NCBI GenBank assembly: GCA_947625335.1
Contig: CANQNY010000010.1
Coordinates: 1-36,207, forward strand
Length of the DNA: 36,207 nt
Origin: an uncultured Clostridia bacterium
GTDB lineage: Bacteria; Bacillota; Clostridia; Oscillospirales; Ruminococcaceae
Direction of reading: 5' to 3'
Below are positions 16,507 to 24,753 of the stretch, piece by piece (position 1 is the stretch's first letter; each line of letters begins with the position of its first letter). The position numbers and the translations under genes were made by a program. The notes under the pieces were generated by a model. That model was given only the letters and a program-made list of their open reading frames with translations, had not been told where the DNA came from and ran no database searches.

Positions 16507-16742
16507 CAGCGCGGTCGGCGGGATTTGCCGTTTGGGCGTTTCGGCAGCTCGGAGCGCGGGGTTCAATTCCCCCGTTTAGGGCGATGTCCGCGGTGAAAAG
16601 CAGCTTGCCGAATGCGTGGAGCGGGGCAAGCAGCGCGGTCTGCGGGATTTGCCGTTTGGGCGGTTTCGGCAGCTCGGAGCGCGGGGTTCAATTCCCCCGT
16701 TTAGGGCGATGTCGGCGGCGAAATGCAGCTTGCTAAATGCGC
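16507..16742 (+). repeat. Two direct copies of a ~111-bp unit after rlmB
   Basis: Units at 16507-16617 and 16631-16742 start with CAGCGCGGT and share a long, nearly identical stretch including GGAGCGCGGGGTTCAATTCC; the period is 124 bp. They differ at a few bases and by a one-base insertion. The first follows the rlmB stop directly. GGGG-TTCAATT-CCCC inside resembles a tRNA T-arm, but no matching acceptor stem, D-arm or anticodon arm is present. No open frame of note. Confidence 0.85.
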
Positions 16743-16781
16743 GAGAAATTAAGGGATATGTAAATTTAAGGAGAGGTTAAA

Positions 16782-16868
16782 ATGGCTGATAGATTTGGCA
16801 GCACGCTGTTTTCGCTGCCGATGAGCGGAAAAGTGAATTCCCACGCGAGGGCGCAGGCGGAATTTTGA
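16782..16868 (+). pseudogene. Chimeric mini-ORF made of flanking-gene fragments (28 aa)
   Basis: The frame opens with ATGGCTGATA behind AAGGAGAGG, almost a copy of the initiation region of the large gene at 16925 (MAD start, AAGGAGATG). After about eight codons it continues with SLPMSGKVNS, copied from the rlmB motif 3, then stops. It therefore looks like a leftover of a duplication that fused the head of one neighbour to the tail of the other. The ribosome site is strong, so it may be translated. A further degenerate copy of the initiation region lies at about 16746-16765. Confidence 0.7.
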
Positions 16869-16924
16869 AAGATTTTGAAATATTAAGGCAGCGCGGACGG
16901 CGCGAAAATTAAGGAGATGTAAAG

Positions 16925-19870
16925 ATGGCTGATAAATACAACGTGGACGATATACTAAAAGAGTTGGATAATCGGCGCTCAAACGACGATGAGGATCTCC
17001 CCGAAAAAGAGGAAACTCAACACGAGAGCGTTACCGAAATTATCGACAGCGAGGCTGTAAACCGGGCTTTGCGGGCGGGAAAACAACGCTCAAAGCCCGA
17101 CCTCAGCGTTACGCAGGTGATAAACTCCCTCGACAAAAAAGGCGGTCAGACCGCGCGCCAGATGACCGAGGAGGAATCTTCTTCGCGGCGCGAACGCGAT
17201 ATAGAAAAGGCTATAAGCGGCGTGAAAAAGCCTAAGGCGCGGCGCGATACGCTCTCCGCAAGGCAGCTTACCGAGGAAGAAAGCAGCGAGCGCATCGGGC
17301 GCGATATTTCCCGTGCCGCCGACATCAAAAAATACGAGCGGCTGCGCGAAGAATATGACGAAAACGCCTCCGAAGACGTGGTTGTATATCCCGAAAGCGA
17401 GTATGTAAAGCCTTTCGTAAAGCCGCAGGTGTCGGAGGACGAGGACGACGGCGATATTATCTTCCACACGCGCGGAGACCTCGTTACTACCGAGACTATG
17501 GAGCTGCGAAAGCAGAAAAAAATAGACGACATCAACCGCGCGCTGCTTAAAATCGACAGCGAGGCGGAATCTCCCGATGATATGCTGGATTCGCTTAATC
17601 CCATGGAGTCCCGCGAAAAGGCTCAGGAGATTATTAAAGACCAAACCGAGGACAGCACCGATACGTTGGCGGTTGCGGGAAACGATTTAAAGCGCATCGG
17701 CAGGGGCGAGGAGCGTCTTAAGGAATATCACCCGTCGAACGGTTCGGACGAGTATGAAGAACCGCTTGCGGGGGTTCAAAGCCCTGTTTTTCCCGCGGAA
17801 ATTCATGTCGGCGAGACGATTGTCGAGGCTTTGAACAAGAAAATCATCGAACAGGAAAAGTCCGACGTCGAACCCGAATTTTCCGAAAACGCCAAAGCTC
17901 CCGCCGAGGAAGAAAGCGGCGGGGAAGATGAAGAACTGGAGCGTATTCGCATAGCCGACGAGCTGGCGCAGAAAAAGAAACGCCGCATTGCGAATTTTAT
18001 TCTTGACACGCCCGACACCGAGGAGATTGAACCGCCTGCGGAGGAGGATATTTCCGAGGACGAGGACGATGAATTCGAGGACGATTACGACGAGCCCGTG
18101 GACCTCGACGACGAAAACGTTATCCGCGACCGCTTAACGCGCGCGTCAAAGGGGCTTTTAAGCCGTCTGCTGATACTGGCGGCGTTGTTTGCGGCGTCGC
18201 TGTTCGTGGAGCTTACGAATGTTTTCGACTGGAATTTAGGCGGGCTTAACAAAATTATCAATTTCCACCGCAGCGCGGGGAGCAATTATCTGTACACAAA
18301 CTTAACGATAGGCATTCTGTCGTTTGCGGCGTGTTCGTCGGTCATTTCAAACGGCTTTTCAAGGCTTGTAAAGCTCCGTCCCGACGGCGATACGCTGTGC
18401 GCGTTCGCGCATATGGGCGCGCTTGCGGCGCTTATTCCATATCTTATCAACAACGAGTATATTTTAAGATCCCGCGCGCACGTTTATCTTCTGGTGTCGC
18501 TTGCGGCTCTTATTTTCAACACGCTGTCGAAAATCTGCACCGTAAAGACCGCTCAGAACAACTTCGCGTTTACGTTCGGAAATCACCCGAAATACTTTAT
18601 CGGGCGGTGCGAGGATTCCGGCGCGGATATGCTCGCGAAAGGCACTGCGTCCGGTATTCCCGCGGTGGGAGCTATGCGGAAGACCGAGATGCTGTGCGAT
18701 TTTATCGTGTCGACTTACTGCGAGGACGCCTCCGACAGACTTTCGAGAAAGCTTGTGCCCGCGGTGGGAGCGGCGGCGGTCGCGGGCGGTATTGCGGGAT
18801 TTTTCGCCTGCGCGGGAGAGACAGATATGCTCTCGAACCGCTTTAACTTCGCATTTACCGTGCTTACGGCAATTCTGGCTCTCGGGGCGGCGTTCTCGTC
18901 GTCTATGACGGTAACTTTGCCGCTTCTGACAACTTCCCTCGGCAACAAAAAGCGCGGTTCTGCGATACTCGGCTACAACGCCGCAACGGAGCTGTCCGAG
19001 CTTTCGGCGGTGCTGCTGGAGGCAAATTCCCTTTTCCCCGCAAATTCCGTCAGAATTACCAATATCTGCGGCTATGACAAGCCTAAAAACCGCGGCGAGG
19101 GCAAAATCAACATCGACGAGGCGATAATCTACGCGGCAAGCCTTGCGGTGGCGTCGGACAGCATTTTAGCGGACGCGTTTTTCGGTATGCTGAATTACAA
19201 GCGGGAGCTGCTTAAGGACGTTTCGGGGTGCGTTTACGAAAGCTGCCGAGGAGTTATGGGCTGGATAGACAGACGAAGAGTGCTGCTCGGCAACAGAAGT
19301 CATATGAAGGCTCACGAGATAACCGTTCCGAATATGAAAAAAGAATCCGCCGCGAACGCCAACAACGACGAGGTGATTTACCTTGCGGTGGGCGGAGAGG
19401 TGTGCCTGCTGTTTTTCGTGCGGCTGTCCGCAGACCCCGTGATAAAACAAAACGTAAAGGCTCTGTCCGACAGCGGCGTTTCTATGATAATCCGCACGGT
19501 GGACGGTATGATAACCGAAAGCGCGGCAGCCGATCTGTTCGGAATTGACCCCGACGACGTTCGGATACTGCCGTTTGAGGCGCACGAGGCGTTTTTGGAG
19601 AACACGCGCTTTATTTCGAGCGGCAGCGCGGGCGCAAACTGCGTGGGGACGTTCCCGTCGTTTGCGGGGGCTGTCAGGGAATCCAAAAAAATCCGCTCGA
19701 AAACCTATATAAGCAGCATAGTTCAGCTTTGCGGGATTGCTCTCGGCACTTTGCTCGCGCTTATCTTCGCGCTGTTCTTCAACTTCCGCTTTTTCGGAGC
19801 AATTTACCTGCTTATTTACAATCTTGTTTTCGGCGCGGCGGCTCTCGGAGCGCAGTTTATAAAACGCTGA
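16925..19870 (+). CDS. Degenerate P-type-ATPase-like membrane protein
   Basis: A 981-residue protein in two halves. Residues 1 to about 405 are acidic and low-complexity, probably disordered, with a repeat ARQ(M/L)TEEESS at 77 and 112. From about 412 there are membrane helices near 413-432, 459-478, 491-510, 516-540, 609-631 and 639-670, then a cytoplasmic region, then two helices near 926-950 and 955-978. This order copies P-type ATPases. GVMGWIDRRRVLLGN (776-790) resembles their nucleotide-binding loop and IIRTVDGMITE (855-865) their TGDN region. Yet the phosphorylation motif DKTGT is replaced by EANSL (699-703), and the GDGxNDxP hinge is absent (SSGSAGANCVG). It is probably not an ion pump. 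AAGGAGATG supports the start. Confidence 0.75.
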   Translation: MADKYNVDDILKELDNRRSNDDEDLPEKEETQHESVTEIIDSEAVNRALRAGKQRSKPDLSVTQVINSLDKKGGQTARQMTEEESSSRRERDIEKAISGVKKPKARRDTLSARQLTEEESSERIGRDISRAADIKKYERLREEYDENASEDVVVYPESEYVKPFVKPQVSEDEDDGDIIFHTRGDLVTTETMELRKQKKIDDINRALLKIDSEAESPDDMLDSLNPMESREKAQEIIKDQTEDSTDTLAVAGNDLKRIGRGEERLKEYHPSNGSDEYEEPLAGVQSPVFPAEIHVGETIVEALNKKIIEQEKSDVEPEFSENAKAPAEEESGGEDEELERIRIADELAQKKKRRIANFILDTPDTEEIEPPAEEDISEDEDDEFEDDYDEPVDLDDENVIRDRLTRASKGLLSRLLILAALFAASLFVELTNVFDWNLGGLNKIINFHRSAGSNYLYTNLTIGILSFAACSSVISNGFSRLVKLRPDGDTLCAFAHMGALAALIPYLINNEYILRSRAHVYLLVSLAALIFNTLSKICTVKTAQNNFAFTFGNHPKYFIGRCEDSGADMLAKGTASGIPAVGAMRKTEMLCDFIVSTYCEDASDRLSRKLVPAVGAAAVAGGIAGFFACAGETDMLSNRFNFAFTVLTAILALGAAFSSSMTVTLPLLTTSLGNKKRGSAILGYNAATELSELSAVLLEANSLFPANSVRITNICGYDKPKNRGEGKINIDEAIIYAASLAVASDSILADAFFGMLNYKRELLKDVSGCVYESCRGVMGWIDRRRVLLGNRSHMKAHEITVPNMKKESAANANNDEVIYLAVGGEVCLLFFVRLSADPVIKQNVKALSDSGVSMIIRTVDGMITESAAADLFGIDPDDVRILPFEAHEAFLENTRFISSGSAGANCVGTFPSFAGAVRESKKIRSKTYISSIVQLCGIALGTLLALIFALFFNFRFFGAIYLLIYNLVFGAAALGAQFIKR

Positions 19871-19871
19871 T

Positions 19872-20354
19872 ATGACGGTTGACGAAGAATTTATGGAAAA
19901 GGCTCTCGCGCTGGCGCAAAAGGCTGCCGAAATGGGAGAAATTCCCGTGGGCGCGCTGGTTGTGGACGGCGGGGGAGAAATTGTCGGCGAGGGGTATAAC
20001 AAGCGCGAGGCGTTGTTATCCCCGCTTGCACACGCGGAGATTATCGCTATCGACGCGGCGGCGAAAAGGCTCGGCAGAAGAAGGCTTTCGGACTGCACGC
20101 TGTATGTTACGCTCGAACCCTGCCCCATGTGCGCGGGAGCTGTTATGAACGCGGGGTTAAAGCGGCTGGTATACGGGGCGTTTGATGAGAAAAACGGCGC
20201 GTGCGCGTCGGTCGCAACGCTGTTCGACGAGAAATTCACGCATATCCCCGCGGTGAAAAGCCGCGTGCTGGAAAAACGCTGCGGCGAGGCGCTAAGCGAG
20301 TTTTTTAAAAAGCTCCGCGAAAAAACTAACGAATTCGGGACATTCTGTTTATGA
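19872..20354 (+). CDS. tadA: tRNA adenosine(34) deaminase
   Basis: This 160-residue deaminase has zinc ligand His54 and catalytic Glu56 in HAE, plus ligands Cys84 and Cys87 in PCPMC. GEIPVGALVV near the N-terminus is the usual TadA stretch. It converts the wobble adenosine of tRNA-Arg(ACG) to inosine. The start lies one base after the stop of the previous gene, with no strong ribosome site, suggesting coupled translation; the N-terminal alignment to TadA supports this start. It overlaps the flippase gene by four bases (ATGA). Confidence 0.95.
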   Translation: MTVDEEFMEKALALAQKAAEMGEIPVGALVVDGGGEIVGEGYNKREALLSPLAHAEIIAIDAAAKRLGRRRLSDCTLYVTLEPCPMCAGAVMNAGLKRLVYGAFDEKNGACASVATLFDEKFTHIPAVKSRVLEKRCGEALSEFFKKLREKTNEFGTFCL

Positions 20355-21781
20355 ACAAATATCGTACTTTGGCAAGCAATATGTTTATCTTAGCTGTCGG
20401 ACAGTTAGGGTCAAAATTGCTTGTCTATGTAATGCTGCGATTTTATACGAATATCCTCGGCGCGGAGGGCTACGGGGTGATGTCAAACATCGTCACCGCG
20501 TGCGATCTGCTTATCTCGACGGTGTCGCTGTCGGTGTCAAGCGCGGTGCTGAGGTTTGCTCTCGAAAAGGCAAACGACGGGAGAATGGTGCTGTCGGTCG
20601 CGATTAACACTATCCTTATAAATTCGCTGATTTTTCTCTGCGCTGTGCCGCTTATCGGAATGATACCCATTTTCCGCGGGTACGAGCTGTTAATTTACGT
20701 CTACGTCGTAATCGCGATGATAAAGGATTCCTCGGCGATTTATGTGCGGTCGAGATATTCCGTGGGGCTGTTTGCGGTGGACGGAATTGTGACTACAGTA
20801 TCAACCGTGGTGTACAACCTCATTTTGCTGGGAGTTTTTAAGTTCGGAGTGGCGGGGTACGTTTTCTCGATAGTTTTAGGCAATATCACTTCGCTCATTT
20901 TCCTCGGAATAACCACGAAATTTTTCGCGGACTATCGTCCTATCGGCTGCGACAAAACGCTGCGGGCGGCGATGCTGAGATACTGCGTGCCGCTTATGCC
21001 GACCACTATTATGTGGTGGATAATCAGCTTTTCCGATTTGTATATGATAACCTATTTTATCGGCGAAAGCGCGAACGGTATTTACGCGTTCGCGTACAAA
21101 TTCCCGAACCTCGCGATAGTCGTTATGGGCGTGTTTTCGCAGGCGTGGAGAATGTCCGCGATTACCGAGCGAAATTCCCGCACGACGTCGAAATTCTACT
21201 CAAATACTTTCAGTATGATGCAGACGATAATGTTTCTGGCAAGCGCGGGGATAATGCTGATTTTAAGACCCGTGATAATGCCGTTTTTCGGCTCGGAGGA
21301 GTTCAGAACGGCGTATCTCTATGTGCCTATACTGCTTGGCGCGGTGATTTTCCAGAGCTTTGACAACTTTTTGGCGTCCATTTACGAGGCTGCCCGAAAA
21401 ACCACGCATTCCATGACGTCGTCCGCTATCGGGGCGGCGTCGAACATCGTGCTGAATATCGTGCTGATAAAGCTTTTCGGCATAATGGGCGCGGCGGTGG
21501 CGACGATTTCGAGTTACATTATCGTGTTTATTTACAGAATTATCGATACGAAAAAGTATCTTTATATGAAGATTTATTGGGCGAAAATATTCGTCAATCT
21601 GTTTTTGCTGACGGCGATGTCGGTGTCGATTATGGCGTTGAATTACGGGACTTTGCAGAACGTGATAAACGTTGTGATTTTCCTCATTATCGCCGCGCTT
21701 AATTTCCAGTCCTGCGTTCAGGCGGTGAAACTTGTCCTCAACAAAAACAAAACTCCCGAAAAAAAGGAAAATAACGTATGA
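20351..21781 (+). CDS. Polysaccharide-type flippase (MOP/MATE superfamily)
   Basis: The 476-residue protein is almost entirely hydrophobic, with about 12-14 membrane helices. It opens with NMFILAVGQLGSKLLVYVMLRFYTNILGAEGYG, the typical start of Wzx-like or MurJ-like lipid-linked sugar flippases. It probably moves a lipid-linked glycan across the membrane. No glycosyltransferase lies nearby, so the substrate cannot be told from context. It overlaps tadA and rimM by four bases each, making it a tightly coupled part of an RNA-modification operon. Confidence 0.88.
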   Translation: MNKYRTLASNMFILAVGQLGSKLLVYVMLRFYTNILGAEGYGVMSNIVTACDLLISTVSLSVSSAVLRFALEKANDGRMVLSVAINTILINSLIFLCAVPLIGMIPIFRGYELLIYVYVVIAMIKDSSAIYVRSRYSVGLFAVDGIVTTVSTVVYNLILLGVFKFGVAGYVFSIVLGNITSLIFLGITTKFFADYRPIGCDKTLRAAMLRYCVPLMPTTIMWWIISFSDLYMITYFIGESANGIYAFAYKFPNLAIVVMGVFSQAWRMSAITERNSRTTSKFYSNTFSMMQTIMFLASAGIMLILRPVIMPFFGSEEFRTAYLYVPILLGAVIFQSFDNFLASIYEAARKTTHSMTSSAIGAASNIVLNIVLIKLFGIMGAAVATISSYIIVFIYRIIDTKKYLYMKIYWAKIFVNLFLLTAMSVSIMALNYGTLQNVINVVIFLIIAALNFQSCVQAVKLVLNKNKTPEKKENNV

Positions 21782-22290
21782 AAAAATATTTAGAGGCGGC
21801 GAAAATTGTCGCTGTACACGGAATTCACGGCGAGGTGCGCTGCCAATGCTTTTGCGATTCCGCGGAGGTTTTAGATGAATTTGAAACCCTCTATATGGGG
21901 CGCGAAAAAACGGCGGTGAGCATATCCCACACGTTTCCGAGGAAAAATACGGTGGTCATAAAGCTCGAGGGTGTGGACACCGTGGAGCAGGCGCAGACGC
22001 TTATCGGGAAGACGCTGTATATCGACCGCGAAGATACCGAGCTGCCGGAGGACGTTTATTTTATTCAGGATATAATAGGGCTTACAGTCAAAAACGCCGA
22101 AAGCGGAGAGGTCTACGGGAAAATCTCCGAGGTGTATCAAAACGGCGCGGCGGACGTTTACGAAATTAAGGCTGACGACGGGCACAGGCTGCTGTTTCCG
22201 TGCATTGACGAGGTTGTCAAAAAAATCGATACCGACAACGGCGAAATGCTGATAATCCCGCTTGAGGGGCTGTTTGACGATGCGAATTGA
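21778..22290 (+). CDS. rimM: Ribosome maturation factor RimM
   Basis: A 170-residue RimM with the N-terminal beta-barrel (AKIVAVHGIHGEVRC, DTVEQAQTLIGKTLYI) and the PRC-barrel half (DVYFIQDIIGLTV, LLFPCIDEVV, LLIIPLEGL-like end). It assists late assembly of the 30S head through S19. It overlaps trmD by 11 bp, a common pairing. The ATGA overlap with the flippase is unusual, since rpsP commonly precedes rimM in Firmicutes. Confidence 0.95.
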   Translation: MKKYLEAAKIVAVHGIHGEVRCQCFCDSAEVLDEFETLYMGREKTAVSISHTFPRKNTVVIKLEGVDTVEQAQTLIGKTLYIDREDTELPEDVYFIQDIIGLTVKNAESGEVYGKISEVYQNGAADVYEIKADDGHRLLFPCIDEVVKKIDTDNGEMLIIPLEGLFDDAN

Positions 22291-23011
22291 CATTGCGACG
22301 CTGTTTCCCGAAATGTGCAAAAGCGTTCTCGAAACCAGCGTTTTGGGGCGCGGGATAAAAAACGGCTTTTTGGAGGTGTACGCCCACGATATACGGCTTT
22401 ACACCGAAAACCGCCACCGAAACGTCGACGACAAGCCCTACGGCGGCGGCACGGGAATGATTATGGCGGCGCAGCCTGTTTATGACTGCGTTATGGCGCT
22501 GCTGTCGCTGCACAGGACGCGTCCGCGGATAATTTATCTGTCGCCGCAGGGGGAAACTCTCACCCAAAACAAGGTGCGCGAGCTTGCCGCCGAGGAGGGT
22601 CTTATCCTGCTTTGCGGGCATTACGAGGGCGTTGACGAGCGCGTTTTGGAGGAGCTTTGCGTGGAGGAAATTTCCGTCGGGGATTACGTTCTGACGGGCG
22701 GGGAACTGCCCGCTTTGATACTGACCGACGCCGTTGCAAGACTTCAGCAGGGAGTTTTGCCGAACGAGGACGCTTATTCGATAGAATCGCATTATACGGG
22801 GCTTTTGGAGTTCCCGCAATACACAAGACCGGAGGTCTGGCGCGGGAAAAAAGTTCCCGAAACGCTGCTTTCGGGGGATCATGCGAAAATTCGGGAATGG
22901 CGCGAAAAAATGGCTCTCGAAACTACGAAATCCAAGCGTTTTGATATGTACGAAAAGTTTGTCGCGGAACACCCGGACAAACTTTTGCCGAAAAAACATG
23001 GGAAAGGTTAA
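22280..23011 (+). CDS. trmD: tRNA (guanine(37)-N1)-methyltransferase
   Basis: The 243-residue enzyme is a trefoil-knot SPOUT protein. It shows YGGGTGMIM, LSPQGETLTQ, LCGHYEGVDERV and EISVGDYVLTGGELPAL, the S-adenosylmethionine-binding knot. It methylates G37 next to the anticodon and prevents frameshifting. I start at 22280 (MRIDIATLFPEM), preceded by GAGGGG ten bases away; a reading six codons longer is atypical. The start lies inside the end of rimM. A magnesium-dependent active form is expected from the family. Confidence 0.96.
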   Translation: MRIDIATLFPEMCKSVLETSVLGRGIKNGFLEVYAHDIRLYTENRHRNVDDKPYGGGTGMIMAAQPVYDCVMALLSLHRTRPRIIYLSPQGETLTQNKVRELAAEEGLILLCGHYEGVDERVLEELCVEEISVGDYVLTGGELPALILTDAVARLQQGVLPNEDAYSIESHYTGLLEFPQYTRPEVWRGKKVPETLLSGDHAKIREWREKMALETTKSKRFDMYEKFVAEHPDKLLPKKHGKG

Positions 23012-23014
23012 ATT

Positions 23015-23923
23015 ATGAGCAAAAATGTTTTTATAGCCGTGACGGGGCGACCCAACGCGGGAAAATCCTCGCTGACGAACCTCCTTGTCGGGGAGAAAAT
23101 TTCTATCGTCAGCGAAAAACCGCAGACTACGCGAAACAAAATAAACGGCATCTTAACGCGCGGCGATACGCAATATGTGTTCACCGACACGCCGGGCATG
23201 ATGCGCGCGAGAAACCGCCTGAACGAGCATATGGTGAAATCCGTCCGCGAGGCGGTGTCAAGCGTTGACTGCGCGGTGCTTATGGCGGACGCTTCAAAAA
23301 AGATCTCCAATATCGAGCGGGAGCTTGTGCGTTCGTTCGAGCAGAACGGAACGCCCGCGATTTTGCTGCTCAACAAAATCGACCTTATCGGCGACAAGGA
23401 ACAGCTTTTGCCGATAATCGCCGAGTACAGCAAGCTTTTCGATTTTGCGGAAATTATCCCGATAAGCGTAAAACGCAGGATAAATACCGAGAAAATTCTC
23501 CCCGCGCTTGATAAATTCGCCGTCGAGGGCGAGCATTTCTTCCCGGAGGACATCGCTACCGACCGCACCGAGCGTTTTCTCTGCGCGGAGCTTATCCGCG
23601 AGAAAATTCTTTGGACTATGCAGCAGGAAATTCCTCACGGGACGGCTGTGGATATCGAGGAGTTCAAGACGCGCAAAAAAAGCAACGGCGCGGAGGACAT
23701 TCTCGACCTTAGCGCCGTTATAATATGCGAAAAAAATTCCCACAAGGGAATGATTATCGGAAAAGGCGGAGAGCGCTTGAAACAAATCGGCTCTCTCGCA
23801 CGAAAGGATATTGAAGAGCTTTTGGGACTTCGCGTGAACTTAAAACTCTTTGTCAAGGTCAAAGAGGACTGGCGCAGCCGCGAAAACGTCATCAGCGAAT
23901 ACAACATCGCGGACGACAGCTAA
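23015..23923 (+). CDS. era: GTPase Era
   Basis: A 302-residue Era. GTPase motifs are G1 GRPNAGKSS (11-19), G3 DTPGM and G4 NKID. A C-terminal KH domain follows, with GMIIGKGGERLKQIG and the end LKLFVKVKEDWR. Era binds the 3' end of 16S rRNA and checks 30S maturation. It sits three bases after trmD with a ribosome site in the trmD tail, and it ends the operon, convergent with the regulator at 23934. No clear terminator is seen in the 10-bp gap. Confidence 0.97.
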   Translation: MSKNVFIAVTGRPNAGKSSLTNLLVGEKISIVSEKPQTTRNKINGILTRGDTQYVFTDTPGMMRARNRLNEHMVKSVREAVSSVDCAVLMADASKKISNIERELVRSFEQNGTPAILLLNKIDLIGDKEQLLPIIAEYSKLFDFAEIIPISVKRRINTEKILPALDKFAVEGEHFFPEDIATDRTERFLCAELIREKILWTMQQEIPHGTAVDIEEFKTRKKSNGAEDILDLSAVIICEKNSHKGMIIGKGGERLKQIGSLARKDIEELLGLRVNLKLFVKVKEDWRSRENVISEYNIADDS

Positions 23924-23933
23924 TTGCAGCTAA

Positions 23934-24599
23934 TCAGAGGAACTTCCGCAGCTCGCGCTCGGCGTTTGTAACCACCGAAAACAAAGCCGCGCTTTGCTTT
24001 GGGTAATCCTGCTCGATACGGGAGGCGGTTATCTGCTCATCGGCAGTACCCTCCGCCTTTGCCGCGCGGGAGCGCATATCGTCCATGGACATTTTCGCCA
24101 GACACAGCCCCGAAACGTCCTCCGCAGGCACGGAAAAACCGTCCTCGTCGTTTTGCCCGCCCGCGGAATACACCATTCTGTACACGCGGTAAACAGCGGT
24201 CACAAGGTACGAACCCGCGGCTTTCGCGAGCTTTGAATTTTTCGTTTTCATAAGCAGCGAGAAAATTATCTCGATAGAGTTTGTGATGAGTTTTTTCCTG
24301 AGCAGCGTCCCCGCCCCCGCGAGAGAACCCTCGTAGGACTCGGACACCGTGCTTTCGGGCAGCTCTTCCGAGGCAACCACCGTTCCCGTGCGGGAATTCG
24401 TTCTTCCGAGGATATAGTCCACCGAAACGCCGTACAGATCCGCCACGCTTACCAGAAAATCCAGTCCGCACTCGCGCTTTCCGTTCTCGTAATGCGACAA
24501 AAGCGCCTGCGCCACGCCTAAGCGGTCGGCAGCCTCTTTTTGAGTAAATCCGCGCTCGCGCCGAAGGAGCTTTATAACTCTCGGAAAATCCTTGTTCAT
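23934..24599 (-). CDS. XRE-family transcriptional regulator
   Basis: The N-terminal 60 residues are a clear Cro/C1-type helix-turn-helix: GFTQKEAADRLGVAQALLSHYENGKRECGLDFLVSVADLYGVSVDYILG. The remaining 150 residues are mainly helical and unfamiliar, perhaps for dimerisation. I choose the ATG at 24599 (AAAGG nine bases before) over a TTG seven codons upstream. The gene has its own promoter with an inverted repeat over the -35, which suggests self-repression. It diverges from the histidine phosphatase gene at 24754 and may regulate it. Confidence 0.88.
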   Translation of the reverse strand: MNKDFPRVIKLLRRERGFTQKEAADRLGVAQALLSHYENGKRECGLDFLVSVADLYGVSVDYILGRTNSRTGTVVASEELPESTVSESYEGSLAGAGTLLRKKLITNSIEIIFSLLMKTKNSKLAKAAGSYLVTAVYRVYRMVYSAGGQNDEDGFSVPAEDVSGLCLAKMSMDDMRSRAAKAEGTADEQITASRIEQDYPKQSAALFSVVTNAERELRKFL

Positions 24600-24654
24600 A
24601 ATTTCAAGCCTTTCTGACAACGCACAAATTGCTGCGTAAAATAATATATTGTAT

Positions 24655-24691
24655 ATTATAGCACATTTATGTCGTTTTGTAAAGAGACATA
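24655..24691 (-). promoter_or_regulatory. Promoter and likely operator of the XRE regulator
   Basis: On the minus strand TTTACA (24683-24678) and TATAAT (24660-24655) are 17 bp apart, with TGC giving an extended -10. A perfect inverted repeat TATGTC/GACATA (24668-24673 and 24686-24691, 12-nt gap) brackets the -35. Confidence 0.78.
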
Positions 24692-24753
24692 TTTAACAAA
24701 TTTGCAGCCAAATAATGTGCTTTTTTATCATATTAAGAAATCTTGGAGGAAGT

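Noticed and set aside
16507-16742. Possible tRNA genes, from GGTTCAATTCC-like T-loops in both repeat units
   Set aside because: The T-stem has only four pairs and no acceptor stem, D-arm or anticodon arm can be matched around it.
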